A DNA stretch of 64,000 nucleotides from Burkholderia ubonensis (GCF_902833085.1 NZ_CADFEB010000005.1:434001-498000), one strand, 5' to 3'. Positions 50,393-59,688 are shown, numbered from the stretch's first letter. A program made the numbers and translations. The notes: a model not told the origin generated them from the letters alone.

Positions 50393-50803
50393 TCAGCCGC
50401 GCATCGCGCCGCGCTGCAGTGCGACGAGCGCGTCGAGCGCGCGCGGGCCGTCGTCGAACGGCACGAAGATGTGATCGTGATACGCGGCGGCCATCACGTT
50501 GCAACTGATGCCGGCCGCACCGAGCGCCCGCGCGAATGCCGCGGTGAGGCCGACGGCCGCGAGATCGGAATGTACGGTCAGCGTGATCCATGCGGCGCGA
50601 AACAGCACGGGCCAGCCGCGGCGCGCGGCTGTCGCCTCGTCGACCACGACCGTCAGCCCTTCCGCTTCGCGGAACGTCGCGATCGTTTCGGATAACGATA
50701 CGTCTGCTTCGGCCGGCAGTGCCACGAAGGCGAATGCGCCCGGATGCAGCTCGGGCTGCATCGTGCGCAGCAGGACCGCGAGGTCGTTTTCAGGTTGGCT
50801 CAT
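50393..50803 (-). CDS. ACT-domain protein (DUF2241-like)
   Basis: 136 aa. Two ACT-like halves are visible: 'QPELHPGAFAFVALPAEAD' and 'TLTVHSDLAAVGLTAAFARALGAAGISCNVMAAA', the latter quoted in parts as 'AAFARALGAAGISCN' and 'YHDHIFVPFDDG'. Proteins of this size bind small ligands such as amino acids and are not enzymes. The role here is unknown. The ATG before 'SQPENDLAVL' is chosen from family-like length. It is convergent with puuD and divergent from a LysR gene. Confidence 0.8.
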   Translation of the reverse strand: MSQPENDLAVLLRTMQPELHPGAFAFVALPAEADVSLSETIATFREAEGLTVVVDEATAARRGWPVLFRAAWITLTVHSDLAAVGLTAAFARALGAAGISCNVMAAAYHDHIFVPFDDGPRALDALVALQRGAMRG

Positions 50804-50988
50804 CGAAGGAACACGTCCGGCACCGGACGTCGGGTTGTGGCAATGCGGGCACGATAACACGCACGACGACGGCGCTACGGCTGCAGCAGCGCTGCTTCGC
50901 CCACGAGCGCGGCGGATAAACCGGCAACCCTGTCCAGCACTGTTTGCGCGCCGCAAACAATCTCCGACCGACGTGGAGCCCTGACCCG

Positions 50989-51954
50989 ATGGATCGATTC
51001 GATGCAATGCAGGCGTTCGCCCGCGTCGTGGAAGCCGGCAGCTTCACGAAGGCGGCCGAGACGCTGCACATGAGCCGCACCACCGTCACGCAGCTCGTGC
51101 AGCAGCTCGAAGCGCGGCTGCGCGTGAAGCTGTTCAACCGCACGACGCGCAAGGTCGTCGTCACGGCCGACGGCGCCGCGTACTACGAGCGCGTGGTGCG
51201 GCTGCTGGCCGACATGGACGATGCCGAAACGAGCTTGTCCGCGGCGTCCGCGGCACCGCGGGGACGGCTGCGCGTGGACGTGCCGAGCCCGTTCGCGCGC
51301 CTGATCCTGATCCCCGCGCTGCCGGCATTCCACGCGCGTTATCCGGACATCCAGCTCGATATGGGCGTGAGCGACCGCGTGGTGGACGTGGTCGCCGAGA
51401 ACGTCGACTGCGTCGTGCGCGGCGGCGAGCCGACCGACCGTTCGCTGGTCGCGCGCCGCGTCGGCGACCTGCGGCTCGGCGTATATGCGTCGCCCGCCTA
51501 TCTCGCGCGCGCCGGCACGCCGTCCCATCCCGGCGAACTGGACGACACGCACCACCGGATCGTCGGCTTCCTGTGGGCGCGTACCGGCAAGGCGTTGCCG
51601 TTCGCGATGGAATGCGACGGCGAGCGCGTCGACGTGCGCGGGCGCTACGTGCTCGCGGTCGACGACGGCAATGCATACCTCGAAGCCGGCCTCGCCGGGC
51701 TCGGCATTCTGTGGCTGCCCGACTACATGGCTGCCGCGCATCGCGCGCGCGGCGATCTGGTGCCGCTGTTCGAACGACGGCGGCTCGACCCGATGCCGAT
51801 GTATGTCGTGTTCCCGCCGAACCGTCACGTCAGCGCGAAGCTGCGCGCCTTCATCGACTGGATCGCCGAGCTGATGGCGCAGCATGCGCCGGTCGCGAAC
51901 CGCCGTCGCGACGGCAACGGTGCGCGCGATGCGCGCAAGGCCGCGGCGGCCTGA
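50989..51954 (+). CDS. LysR-family transcriptional regulator
   Basis: 321 aa. N-terminal helix-turn-helix ('FARVVEAGSFTKAAETLHMS', 'TTVTQLVQQLEARLRVKLF') and effector domain ('LRVDVPSPFARLILIPALPA', 'VDCVVRGGEPTDRSLVARR'). Subgroup resembles CrgA/AaeR-like regulators. A GGAG site lies just upstream. The Arg/Ala-rich tail is unusual but common in Burkholderia regulators. It sits between the two halves of the purine cluster; a link to purines is not shown by the sequence. Confidence 0.9.
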   Translation: MDRFDAMQAFARVVEAGSFTKAAETLHMSRTTVTQLVQQLEARLRVKLFNRTTRKVVVTADGAAYYERVVRLLADMDDAETSLSAASAAPRGRLRVDVPSPFARLILIPALPAFHARYPDIQLDMGVSDRVVDVVAENVDCVVRGGEPTDRSLVARRVGDLRLGVYASPAYLARAGTPSHPGELDDTHHRIVGFLWARTGKALPFAMECDGERVDVRGRYVLAVDDGNAYLEAGLAGLGILWLPDYMAAAHRARGDLVPLFERRRLDPMPMYVVFPPNRHVSAKLRAFIDWIAELMAQHAPVANRRRDGNGARDARKAAAA

Positions 51955-51982
51955 ATCGCGCCGATACGGCCGCACAAGAAAA

Positions 51983-52007
51983 AAACCCGCGCAACGTGCG
52001 CGGGTTT
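51983..52007. terminator. Bidirectional terminator between the lysR gene and allA
   Basis: A perfect 11-bp stem (AAACCCGCGCA with TGCGCGGGTTT) around an ACG loop, with A- and T-runs on the two sides. Confidence 0.92.
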
Positions 52008-52036
52008 CGACAGTCGCCGGCGGAAATGCCGGTGAC

Positions 52037-52549
52037 TCAGGCCGTCAGCGCGTGCAGCGCCTCGTCGGTGAGCCACAGCGATTCCTGGAGGTCCTGCTCG
52101 TTGAGGTTCAGGCCGTCGCCGCCGCGATCGACGACGATGAAGTCGCTGATGCCGCCGAGCGCGATCAGCGGGTGATGCCACACGCCCTTCGCATAGTTGA
52201 CGCCCTGCCAGCCGCTCGTCACGAACGCGCGGATCTTCGCCGGGTCGAGGTCGCCGGCCGGCGCGACGACGACGAGGTACGGCTGGTCGTTCAGCGGCAC
52301 GAACGCCTGGCTGCCGAGCGGATGCCGCTCGAGCATCTTCACCTCGAACGGCAGCGTGCGCGGCTGGCCGCGGAACAGGTTGACGAGCGTGCGGCCGTCT
52401 TCGTCGGTCACGTCGACCTTCGCGAGATCGTGAAAGCGGATCGTCGTGCCGAGGTTGATCGGGATCTGCTTCGCCCCCTCCGTCTCGATCACGTCGCCGA
52501 ACGGCGCGAACGCTTCCCTGGTCAGCGGTTCGATGACGAGCGTCTTCAT
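52037..52549 (-). CDS. allA: Ureidoglycolate lyase
   Basis: 170 aa cupin-fold enzyme that splits ureidoglycolate into glyoxylate and urea, the last step of this pathway. '[21 protein letters not shown]', quoted short as 'FAPFGDVIE', opens the domain; '[20 protein letters not shown]' and '[12 protein letters not shown]' (conserved His) follow. Its start overlaps the alc stop by four bases (ATGA), so the two are translationally coupled. Confidence 0.95.
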   Translation of the reverse strand: MKTLVIEPLTREAFAPFGDVIETEGAKQIPINLGTTIRFHDLAKVDVTDEDGRTLVNLFRGQPRTLPFEVKMLERHPLGSQAFVPLNDQPYLVVVAPAGDLDPAKIRAFVTSGWQGVNYAKGVWHHPLIALGGISDFIVVDRGGDGLNLNEQDLQESLWLTDEALHALTA

Positions 52550-53559
52550 TTGTCGAGCGTCCCGAAGAGGCGCAGGCGCGACACGCCGCCGTCCGGAATG
52601 ATGTTCAGGCGCACGTGCGTGACCGGGCCGAGCGACGCGATCTCCTGCTCGAAATAGTGCTGCTTGTCCATCTGCAGCTTCTGCTCGCCGAGCAGCACCG
52701 GCCAGAACATCGACTGCGTGATCAGCGAGCTGTCGGTGCCGCCCGTCACGTACGCGGCCTGGATCGAGCAGCGGTCCGGATAGTTGCCCTTGAAGAACGC
52801 GGTGTCGACTTCGATCTTGCGGATCACGCCCGGCTGTGCGAGCGCGACGATCGCCCAGTCGTTGCCCGGCTCGCGGCGGCGGCGGGTTTCCCAGCCGTCG
52901 CCCATGTTCACGCCGCGGCCCGGCAGAAGCAGGTTCGACGCGAGGCCGAAGTGCTGGTTGTTCGCGGCGACCACGTAGCCGCCGTTTTCCGTCGCCGCGA
53001 GATCGAACAGCTCGGTCGCGCTCGCGCCGGCCCAGTCGAGCTGCGGCTGGCCGTACACGCGCAGGCGCGCGATGCCGCCGTCCGGGTAGATGTTCACGCG
53101 CAGGTGCGTAAACGCACGTGCGTCGCTCGCCTCGACGTAGTGGTGGCTGTTGCCCTGCAGCGTCGTCGCGGGCACGATCTCGACCCACTCGGTCGCCTGC
53201 GTCGGCGCGCCGTCGGCCACGTGCGCGGCCTCGATCGACGCGGCCGGCGGGAAGTTGCCGGTGAAGTGGCTCGTGTCGATGTCGAAGCCCTTGATCACGC
53301 CCGGGCGCGCGAGCTTGACGATGCACCAGTCGTAGCCGGTGGTGCGCTTGCGGCGCGTTTCCCAGCCGTCCATCCACTTGCCGTGGTCGTCGTACTTGCC
53401 GGGGATGAACACCGCCGGCTCGGGGTTCAGCATGCGCTCCTTCGGCGCGAAGAAGTCGTCGCTGGCCTCGAGCGCCTGCGCACCGAGACGCGGGTCGGCG
53501 AGATTCACGTAGCGCCGCGTGAAGTCGGGTGCGTCAGGGTCGAGAAGCGGGATTGCCAT
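52546..53559 (-). CDS. alc: Allantoicase
   Basis: 337 aa. Hydrolyses allantoate to ureidoglycolate and urea. It consists of two homologous beta-sandwich repeats, clearly seen as '[20 protein letters not shown]' and '[20 protein letters not shown]', each followed by a 'NFPP'/'NYPD' loop. Two-repeat structure and length are typical. It sits between uraD (60 bases upstream) and allA (4-base overlap). Confidence 0.96.
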   Translation of the reverse strand: MAIPLLDPDAPDFTRRYVNLADPRLGAQALEASDDFFAPKERMLNPEPAVFIPGKYDDHGKWMDGWETRRKRTTGYDWCIVKLARPGVIKGFDIDTSHFTGNFPPAASIEAAHVADGAPTQATEWVEIVPATTLQGNSHHYVEASDARAFTHLRVNIYPDGGIARLRVYGQPQLDWAGASATELFDLAATENGGYVVAANNQHFGLASNLLLPGRGVNMGDGWETRRRREPGNDWAIVALAQPGVIRKIEVDTAFFKGNYPDRCSIQAAYVTGGTDSSLITQSMFWPVLLGEQKLQMDKQHYFEQEIASLGPVTHVRLNIIPDGGVSRLRLFGTLDK

Positions 53560-53619
53560 GGTATGTCCTTGTCAGTATTGCGAAGCGGCCGCTGCGATGC
53601 AGCAGGCCGTATTGTGGTG

Positions 53620-54141
53620 TCACGCGTCGATCAGGTCGTCGAGCCGGAAGCGCGCGATCCGGTAGATCTGGTCGAGGCTCGCGCGCAGCTCTTCGGTGCG
53701 CGAATGATTCACGCGCGATTCGAAGTTCGCGATGATGCCGTGCCGATCGTAGCCGCGCACCGCGAGGATGAACGGGAAGCCGAACTTCTCGCGATAGGTG
53801 CGGTTCAGCGTCAGCAGCTTGTCGAATTCTTCCTGCGTGCACTGGTCGAGGCCCGCGCCGCTCTGCTCGCGCGTCGATTCGGCGGTCAGCTCGCCGCGCA
53901 CCGCGGCCTTGCCCGCGAGCTCCGGGTGCGCGTTGATCAGCGCGAGCTGGCGTACTTCGCCCGCCGCCTCCACCGCGCCCGACATCGTCTCGTGCAGCGC
54001 GTCGATGCTCGCATACGGCCGCGCACCCGCGGCTGCCTCGGCGACCCACGGCGAATGCTCGAAGATCCCGGACAGCGCCGCGACGAATGCGCCCGGCGCC
54101 ATCGTGTTCAGTTGCTCCAACGTGTAACGCATCGCCTTCAT
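53620..54141 (-). CDS. uraD: OHCU decarboxylase
   Basis: 173 aa all-helical enzyme that converts OHCU to S-allantoin. It has 'LNTMAPGAFVAALSGIFEHSPW' (quoted as 'APGAFVAALSGIFEHSPW'), the catalytic His in 'LINAHPELAGKAA' and the C-terminal 'FPFILAVRGYDR'. The start at 54141 overlaps the puuE stop by four bases; an in-frame ATG nine bases later is also possible. Confidence 0.95.
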   Translation of the reverse strand: MKAMRYTLEQLNTMAPGAFVAALSGIFEHSPWVAEAAAGARPYASIDALHETMSGAVEAAGEVRQLALINAHPELAGKAAVRGELTAESTREQSGAGLDQCTQEEFDKLLTLNRTYREKFGFPFILAVRGYDRHGIIANFESRVNHSRTEELRASLDQIYRIARFRLDDLIDA

Positions 54142-55091
54142 GCCTTTCCTTCGTTCCGTTGATTGGGCTGATACGGATGATGTTCACGCCAGTGACGCGC
54201 GATGTCGACACGCCGCGTCACCCATACGCGATCATGCTGCTCGATGTGGTCGAGGAACCGCTGCAGCGCGCGGAACCGGCCCGGCCGGCCGAGCAGCCGG
54301 CAGTGCATGCCGATCGACAGCATCTTCGGCGCCTCGTCGCCCTCCTCGTACAGCACGTCGAACGCGTCGCGCAGGTAATGGAAGAAGTGATCGGCGGTGT
54401 TGAAGCCCTGCGGCGTCGCGAAGCGCATGTCGTTGGTGTCGAGCGTGTACGGCACGATCAGCTGCGGCGTCGTGCCGCCGCCCGACACGGCGACGTCCAT
54501 CCAGAACGGCAGGTCGTCGCCGTAGTAGTCCGAGTCGTACAGGAAGCCGCCGTATTCGGCGACGAGCCGATGCGTGTTCGGGCTGTCGCGGCCGGTGTAC
54601 CAGCCGAGCGGCCGCTCGCCGGTCACGCGCTCGATCGCCTCCATGCCGAGCCGCATGTGCTCGGCCTCGAGCTCGGGCGTCATGCTCTGGTAGTGGATCC
54701 AGCGCCAGCCGTGGCACGCGATTTCGTGGCCGAGCTCGACGAACGCGCGCGCAAGCTCCGGATGCCGCTCGATCGCCATGCCGACGCCGAACACGGTCAG
54801 CGGCAGGCCGCGCTTCTCGAATTCGCGCAGGATGCGCCACACGCCGGCCCGCGACCCGTATTCGTAGATCGACTCCATGCTCATGTGGCGGTCCGGATAC
54901 GCGGCCGCGCCGACGATTTCCGACAGGAACTGCTCGGAGCCGGGGTCGCCGTGCAGCACGCAGTTCTCGCCGCCCTCTTCGTAGTTCAGCACGAACTGCA
55001 CCGCGATGCGCGCCCGCCCGGGCCAGTTCGCCTGCACCGGATGGCGGCCGTAGCCGATCAGATCGCGTGGATAGTTGGGATCGAGTGACAT
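54138..55091 (-). CDS. puuE: Allantoinase PuuE (polysaccharide-deacetylase-like)
   Basis: 317 aa cofactor-light allantoinase of the NodB-like fold, not the classic amidohydrolase AllB. Motifs: 'DLIGYGRHPVQANWPG' at the N-terminus, 'AVQFVLNYEEGGENCVLHGD', 'ACHGWRWIHYQSM' and 'GWYTGRDSPNTHRL'. Opens the allantoin ring to give allantoate. It is coupled to uraD by a 4-base overlap and lies 168 bases after the racemase gene. Confidence 0.95.
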   Translation of the reverse strand: MSLDPNYPRDLIGYGRHPVQANWPGRARIAVQFVLNYEEGGENCVLHGDPGSEQFLSEIVGAAAYPDRHMSMESIYEYGSRAGVWRILREFEKRGLPLTVFGVGMAIERHPELARAFVELGHEIACHGWRWIHYQSMTPELEAEHMRLGMEAIERVTGERPLGWYTGRDSPNTHRLVAEYGGFLYDSDYYGDDLPFWMDVAVSGGGTTPQLIVPYTLDTNDMRFATPQGFNTADHFFHYLRDAFDVLYEEGDEAPKMLSIGMHCRLLGRPGRFRALQRFLDHIEQHDRVWVTRRVDIARHWREHHPYQPNQRNEGKA

Positions 55092-55259
55092 GGTTCGATG
55101 TGCGACGATAGCTTGCTGAATGATGGGTATCGATCGGCCCGGCCGACGGGCCGCCGCGCCCGCACCGGCTGCGCGGCGCCCCCGCGAGCCGATGCGAACG
55201 ATGGCCCAGTGTAGCGAAAACGCCCATATGCGCCCATACAGCGGCGCAGATAGTGCGTG

Positions 55260-56087
55260 TCAGACGGTGTGTATGTGCGGGTGCGGCAAAGCGGCGGCGT
55301 CCGCCTGCGGCGCGGCGGCGTCCGGCCGGCCCGGCGCCGGGTCCGCCGCGTCCCCGGGCGGGCTGAAGCGCGCGAACTCGCCGTCGTAGCGCTTCGGCAG
55401 CGGGCGGGCGTAGTCGCCGCGCTTCGCGGTCGCGAGCCGCAGCGCGACGAGCGCCTCGGCCCACTTCACCGCCGCCGTGACGCCTTCGACCACCGGCGCG
55501 CCGATCTGCTGCTCGATCTCGTGCGCGAATTCGGCCATCCCCGCGCAGCCGAGCACGATCGCGTCGGCGCCGTCCTCGTCGAGCGCGCGCCGGCATTCGT
55601 CGACGATGATCCGGCGCGCTGCCGAGCCGGGGCGGTCGAGTTCGAGCACCGCGACGTCGGTCGCGCGCACGTTGCGGCAGAACCGCTTCATCCCGTAGCG
55701 CTCGGCGAGATGCCACGCCATCCCGCAGGTGCGCGCGAGCGTCGTGACGACCGAGAAGCCGGGCGCGAGCACGCTCGCCGCATGCATCGCCGCCTCGGCG
55801 ATGCCGATCACGGGCCCGCGCGCGAGCTCGCGCGCCGCGTACAGCCCCGGATCGCCGAAGCACGCGATCACGTATGCGTCGAAGCCGTCGCGCTCGCCCT
55901 GCGCGATCTCGGCCAAGAGCCCTGGCGTCGCGAGCGCCTCGTCGTAATAGCCTTCGATCGACGGCGGGCCCAGCGGCGGGCTGACCGCCACCACCGCGGT
56001 GCCGGCGCCCGCGACCTCGCGCGCGCAGCGGCCCATCGCGTCGGTCATCCACCGCGTCGTGTTCGGATTGATCAGCTTGATCTTCAT
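55260..56087 (-). CDS. Aspartate/glutamate racemase family protein, probable allantoin or hydantoin racemase
   Basis: 275 aa. N-terminal 'MKIKLINPNTTRWMTDAM' and the two catalytic cysteines in 'VIACFGDPGLYAA' (about residue 82) and 'VLGCAGMAEFA' (about residue 185) match the hydantoin-racemase group. The last ~35 residues are Pro/Ala/Asp-rich and have no counterpart I know. Within this operon a role in interconverting allantoin enantiomers is the best guess. It begins 10 bases after the transporter gene. Confidence 0.85.
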   Translation of the reverse strand: MKIKLINPNTTRWMTDAMGRCAREVAGAGTAVVAVSPPLGPPSIEGYYDEALATPGLLAEIAQGERDGFDAYVIACFGDPGLYAARELARGPVIGIAEAAMHAASVLAPGFSVVTTLARTCGMAWHLAERYGMKRFCRNVRATDVAVLELDRPGSAARRIIVDECRRALDEDGADAIVLGCAGMAEFAHEIEQQIGAPVVEGVTAAVKWAEALVALRLATAKRGDYARPLPKRYDGEFARFSPPGDAADPAPGRPDAAAPQADAAALPHPHIHTV

Positions 56088-56097
56088 CGCGCGCTCC

Positions 56098-57582
56098 TCA
56101 GGCCTTGCCGTTCGCCAGCAGGCGGTAGAACGCGAACCCGAGCGCCGCGCCGATGAACCACGAGAAGTTCGCGACACCCTGCCAGCCCGGCATCATCACG
56201 CAGGCGATCGCGATCAGCGCGGCCGGCAGCAGCGCGGCGAGCGCGCGGCGGTTGACGCCGCCCGTGTACCAGTACGCGCCGCGCTCGGACATCGTGTACA
56301 GGTCGTCGCGCACGAGCCGGCCGCGCTTGACGAGGTAGAAGTCGGCGATCAGCACGCCGTACAGCGGGCCGATGAACGCGCCGAGCACGTCGAGCGTGTA
56401 ATGGATCACGGCCGGGTTGTTGAACAGGTTCCACGGCGTGATGAAGATCGACGCGACCGCCGCGAGCATCCCGCCCGCACGCCAGCTGATGAGCCGCGGC
56501 GCGACGTTCGAGAAGTCGAACGCGGGCGACACGAAGTTCGCGACGATGTTGATGCCGATCGTCGCGATCGTGAACGTCAGCGCGCCGAGGATCACCGCGG
56601 TCGGATGATCGATGCGCCCGACCGTCTCGACCGGATCGGTGATCAGCTCGCCGAACACCGGCAGCGTCGCGGCGGTCGTGATCACCGTGACGAGCGAGAA
56701 CGCGAGGAAGTTGACCGGCAGCCCCCAGAAGTTGCCGCGCTTCACGTCGCCGAAGCTCCGGCAATAGCGCGAGAAGTCGCCGAAATTCAGCATCGGCCCG
56801 GAGAAGTACGACACGACGAGCGAGATCGCGGTGATCATCACCGGAATCACCTCGGCGCCGTGATACCTGACGCCGCCGAGATTGATGCCGATGTTGCGCC
56901 AGCCCGCGCGCCACACCATGTAGCCGGCGAGGATGAACATCACGACGTAGACGGCCGGGCCCGCGAAGTCGATGAACTTCTTGATCGTCTCCATCCCGTT
57001 CCAGAACACGAACGCCTGCAGCACCCACAGCAGCATGAAGCCCGCCCAGCCGACCGCCGACAGCCCGAGAAAGCCGTAGTGGTGCACGTCCGCATACGGC
57101 AGCCACTGCGGGAAGAACTTCAGCACGACGATCACGAGCGCGCTCGACGCGAGATAGGTCTGGATCCCGTACCACGCGATCGCGATCAGCCCGCGGATCA
57201 CGGCCGGCACGTTCGCGCCGAGCACGCCGAAGGTCGCGCGGCACGCGACCGGATACGGCACGCCGATCTGCTGGCTCGGCCGCGCGATCAGGTTGCACAG
57301 CACGTTGACGAGGCCGATGCCGACGATCAGCGCGATCAGCACCTGCCAGCTCGTCAGCCCGAGCGCGAACAGGCTGCCCGCGAACACGTAGCCGCCGACG
57401 CTGTGCACGTCCGACATCCAGAATGCGAAGATGTTGTACGAGCCCCATGTCTGATTTTTAAGGGGTGCCAAATCTTCGTTATACAGACGTTCGCTGAAAC
57501 CGCCCGGCAATGGCGGACCGCTCTCCTCGCCGCCGCCCTCCGCCGGATATGCGCTGTCGTGCGCCACACTGAACTGAGCCAT
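56098..57582 (-). CDS. NCS1 family nucleobase/allantoin transporter
   Basis: 494 aa, about 12 membrane segments. The NCS1 N-terminal signature is 'NEDLAPLKNQTWGSYNIFA', then 'FWMSDVHSVGGYVFAGSLF' and 'SRATFGVLGANVPAVIRG'-like ('CRATFGVLGANVPAVI'). It is a sodium- or proton-coupled symporter for purines, pyrimidines, hydantoin or allantoin; the operon suggests allantoin or urate. AAGGAGAGG gives a strong ribosome site. First gene of the minus-strand purine operon. Confidence 0.92.
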   Translation of the reverse strand: MAQFSVAHDSAYPAEGGGEESGPPLPGGFSERLYNEDLAPLKNQTWGSYNIFAFWMSDVHSVGGYVFAGSLFALGLTSWQVLIALIVGIGLVNVLCNLIARPSQQIGVPYPVACRATFGVLGANVPAVIRGLIAIAWYGIQTYLASSALVIVVLKFFPQWLPYADVHHYGFLGLSAVGWAGFMLLWVLQAFVFWNGMETIKKFIDFAGPAVYVVMFILAGYMVWRAGWRNIGINLGGVRYHGAEVIPVMITAISLVVSYFSGPMLNFGDFSRYCRSFGDVKRGNFWGLPVNFLAFSLVTVITTAATLPVFGELITDPVETVGRIDHPTAVILGALTFTIATIGINIVANFVSPAFDFSNVAPRLISWRAGGMLAAVASIFITPWNLFNNPAVIHYTLDVLGAFIGPLYGVLIADFYLVKRGRLVRDDLYTMSERGAYWYTGGVNRRALAALLPAALIAIACVMMPGWQGVANFSWFIGAALGFAFYRLLANGKA

Positions 57583-57733
57583 GACCTCTCCTTGACCGCG
57601 GCCGCATGGCCGCTTCATCGTCGTCGAAATCGCCCCGGGCCGTCGCCCCGGGGTCGGACCTGCGGCCGCGGCGCTCGCCGCGGGCCGGCATTGCTTCAGT
57701 TCAGTGGGTGCGCAAGCAGGGTTCCGTCGCCGC

Positions 57734-58441
57734 TTACGCGGCGCCGCCGAACACTTCGCGCAAATCGACCGCCCCAGGCGCGGGCCGGTCCAGCATTTTC
57801 AACTCGACGTGCTGCAGGTGGTGCGCCATCAGTTCCGCCGCGCGCTTCGCATCCCCCGCTTCCAGCGCGACGAGGATCGCGCCGTGATCGTCGAACGAAC
57901 ACGGGCTGCGCCCGTGCGATTCGTACAGCGCCGACATCAGCGTCGAGCGCGCGACGAGGCCGTCGAGGCACGCGCTGAGCGTCGCATTGCCCATCAGCGC
58001 GGCGAGCGCCGTATGGAACTCGCCCGACAGGCGGATCCACGCCGGGACGTCGCGCCGCTCGAACGCCTTGCGCTCCTTGTCGATCAGCGCCGCGACGCCC
58101 TTCAGGCGTTTCGCGCCCGGCCCGGTCGCGAGCCGTTCGACCACCGCCAGCTCGATGATCCGGCGCATCTCGAACACCTCGTGCACATCCTGCAGCGTCG
58201 GGCTCGCGACGAACGCGCCGCGATTCGGCTCCAGGTCGACCAGCCGGTCGGTCGCGAGCAGCGCGAGCGCCTGGCGGATCGTCCCGCGCTTGACGCCGAA
58301 CACGTCGCACAGCTGCGCCTCGGTCAGCTTCGCGCCGGGCGCGAGCCGATGCTCGAGGATCGCCGTCCGGATACGCTCGGCGATCGCTTCGGGTCCGGGC
58401 GCGCCGGACGGGACGGATTCGGGCTCGTTCATGATCTGCAT
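57734..58441 (-). CDS. GntR-family regulator with FCD domain
   Basis: 235 aa. N-terminal winged helix ('IAERIRTAILEHRLAPGAKL', 'LCDVFGVKRGTIRQALALLA') and a C-terminal all-helical FCD ligand domain ('VHEVFEMRRIIELAVVERLA', 'LSGEFHTALAALMGN', 'DHGAILVALEAGDAKRAAEL') with the usual metal-binding His and Asp. It is encoded just upstream of the transporter gene (gap 151 bases) and is the likely regulator of the purine operon. Candidate operators are annotated in its upstream region. Confidence 0.92.
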   Translation of the reverse strand: MQIMNEPESVPSGAPGPEAIAERIRTAILEHRLAPGAKLTEAQLCDVFGVKRGTIRQALALLATDRLVDLEPNRGAFVASPTLQDVHEVFEMRRIIELAVVERLATGPGAKRLKGVAALIDKERKAFERRDVPAWIRLSGEFHTALAALMGNATLSACLDGLVARSTLMSALYESHGRSPCSFDDHGAILVALEAGDAKRAAELMAHHLQHVELKMLDRPAPGAVDLREVFGGAA

Positions 58442-58476
58442 CGTCTGATGGTCCTCATCGTAGAACGGACATAAAG

Positions 58477-58488
58477 ATTGTCAACAAT
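58477..58488. promoter_or_regulatory. Candidate GntR operator, copy 1
   Basis: ATTGTCAACAAT, a near-perfect palindrome, about 36 bases upstream of the GntR start codon. FCD-type GntR proteins bind short TTGTnnACAA-like palindromes. Confidence 0.45.
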
Positions 58489-58620
58489 TCTTTTCATCGA
58501 TTTTGCACAATCGGCGCGCATCGCGGTGAACCGGCATGGTGCAACGCGCGTCAAATCCATGCACGACAAGCCTGGATCGCCTATAGGCAGCGATCCTTGC
58601 CCGTATTGGCGCCAGATATT

Positions 58621-58630
58621 TTGTTGACAA
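58621..58630. promoter_or_regulatory. Candidate GntR operator, copy 2
   Basis: TTGTTGACAA, the exact reverse complement of the core of copy 1, 143 bases away. Flanking ATT and AAT extend the symmetry. Confidence 0.4.
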
Positions 58631-58705
58631 AATTGGTGCACGACAGAAGCGGCACCATGTTGCGCGGGGCTCGAATGCTTGACCGTTAGTTGCGCGATCA
58701 CATAA

Positions 58706-58731
58706 AGAAAAAGGCGGAAAACCCGCCCTTT
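58706..58731 (-). terminator. LD-carboxypeptidase terminator
   Basis: On the minus strand GGCGG pairs with CCGCC around a GTTTT loop, followed by TTTTTC, about 20 bases past the stop. Confidence 0.75.
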
Positions 58732-58749
58732 CGATCGTGCGTCCCGGCA

Positions 58750-59688
58750 TCAGCCGAGATGCGGATAGTCCGACAGCGTGAGCCGGAAGCCGTGCGCGTT
58801 CGCGACGAGCTGCGCCCGTGCGCCGAACGGCAGCGTCACCAGGTCCGGCACGTGACCGAACTGCAGACCCGTGATGACCGGAATGCCGATCACCGCGCGC
58901 ACCTGCTCGATCATCGCCTGCATGTCGTAGCCGTTGTCGTATTCGAACGGCCGTGCACCGGTGAACTGGCCGAGCACGAGCGCCTGCTGGCGCGCGAGCA
59001 GCCCCGACAGGTGCAGCTGGTAGATCATCCGCTCGATGCGGAACGGCTGCTCGTTGACGTCCTCGATGAACAGGATGCCGCCCTCGATGTCGGGCATGTA
59101 CGGCGTGCCGACGAGCGACGTGAGGATCGCGAGGTTGCCGCCCCACAGCGTGCCGGACACGTTGACGCTCTGCGCCTGCGGCGCGTCGGCCACGATCGTC
59201 GTGGACGGCTGCGTGATCGTCCGCCAGAAGTGGCTCATCGTGAAGTCGCTGGACGTCTGCGCGCCGAAGTCGGCCGACAGCATCGGGCCGCCGAACGTCT
59301 TGATCCGTGCCTTTGCATACAGCGCGAGCTGGATCGCGGTGAAATCGCTGTGGCCGACCAGCGCGATCGGCCGGTCGCGCAGCCGGTGCTCGAGCCCGCG
59401 ATAGTCGAGCCCGTGCAGGATGCGCGCGGCGCCGTAGCCGCCGCGCACCGCGAGCCCGATGTCGGGCAGCGGCCGCGCGGGATCGGCGAGCCGGTTCAGG
59501 TCCCCCGCCCGTTCGCCGTCGGTGCCGCCGAAACGCTGGTAGCGCCGCTGCGTCACCTCGATGTTCTCGATGCGGTGCTTCGCATTGCTCAGGCGCTCGA
59601 GCGCGCGATTGATCGCGTCGGGATCGTGCGGATAGCCGGACGGCGCCAGCAGGCGGATCGAATAGGATGCAGTGGACGAAGCGGACAT
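58750..59688 (-). CDS. ldcA: Muramoyltetrapeptide L,D-carboxypeptidase
   Basis: 312 aa S66-family peptidase for peptidoglycan recycling in the cytoplasm; it trims tetrapeptides to tripeptides. The N-terminal 'RLLAPSGYPHDPDAINRAL', 'AVRGGYGAARIL' and the catalytic Ser in 'ALVGHSDFTAIQLAL' are clear. The Glu/His half of the triad falls in the C-terminal domain ('GILFIEDVNEQPFRIERM'). Length is typical. Confidence 0.92.
   Translation of the reverse strand: MSASSTASYSIRLLAPSGYPHDPDAINRALERLSNAKHRIENIEVTQRRYQRFGGTDGERAGDLNRLADPARPLPDIGLAVRGGYGAARILHGLDYRGLEHRLRDRPIALVGHSDFTAIQLALYAKARIKTFGGPMLSADFGAQTSSDFTMSHFWRTITQPSTTIVADAPQAQSVNVSGTLWGGNLAILTSLVGTPYMPDIEGGILFIEDVNEQPFRIERMIYQLHLSGLLARQQALVLGQFTGARPFEYDNGYDMQAMIEQVRAVIGIPVITGLQFGHVPDLVTLPFGARAQLVANAHGFRLTLSDYPHLG

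Larger units (their letters stand above)
58442..58749. other. Intergenic region upstream of the GntR gene
   Basis: 308 bases with no gene, between the GntR start and the LD-carboxypeptidase stop. It contains two copies of TTGTCAACAA in opposite orientation (annotated) and the LD-carboxypeptidase terminator. Confidence 0.65.
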
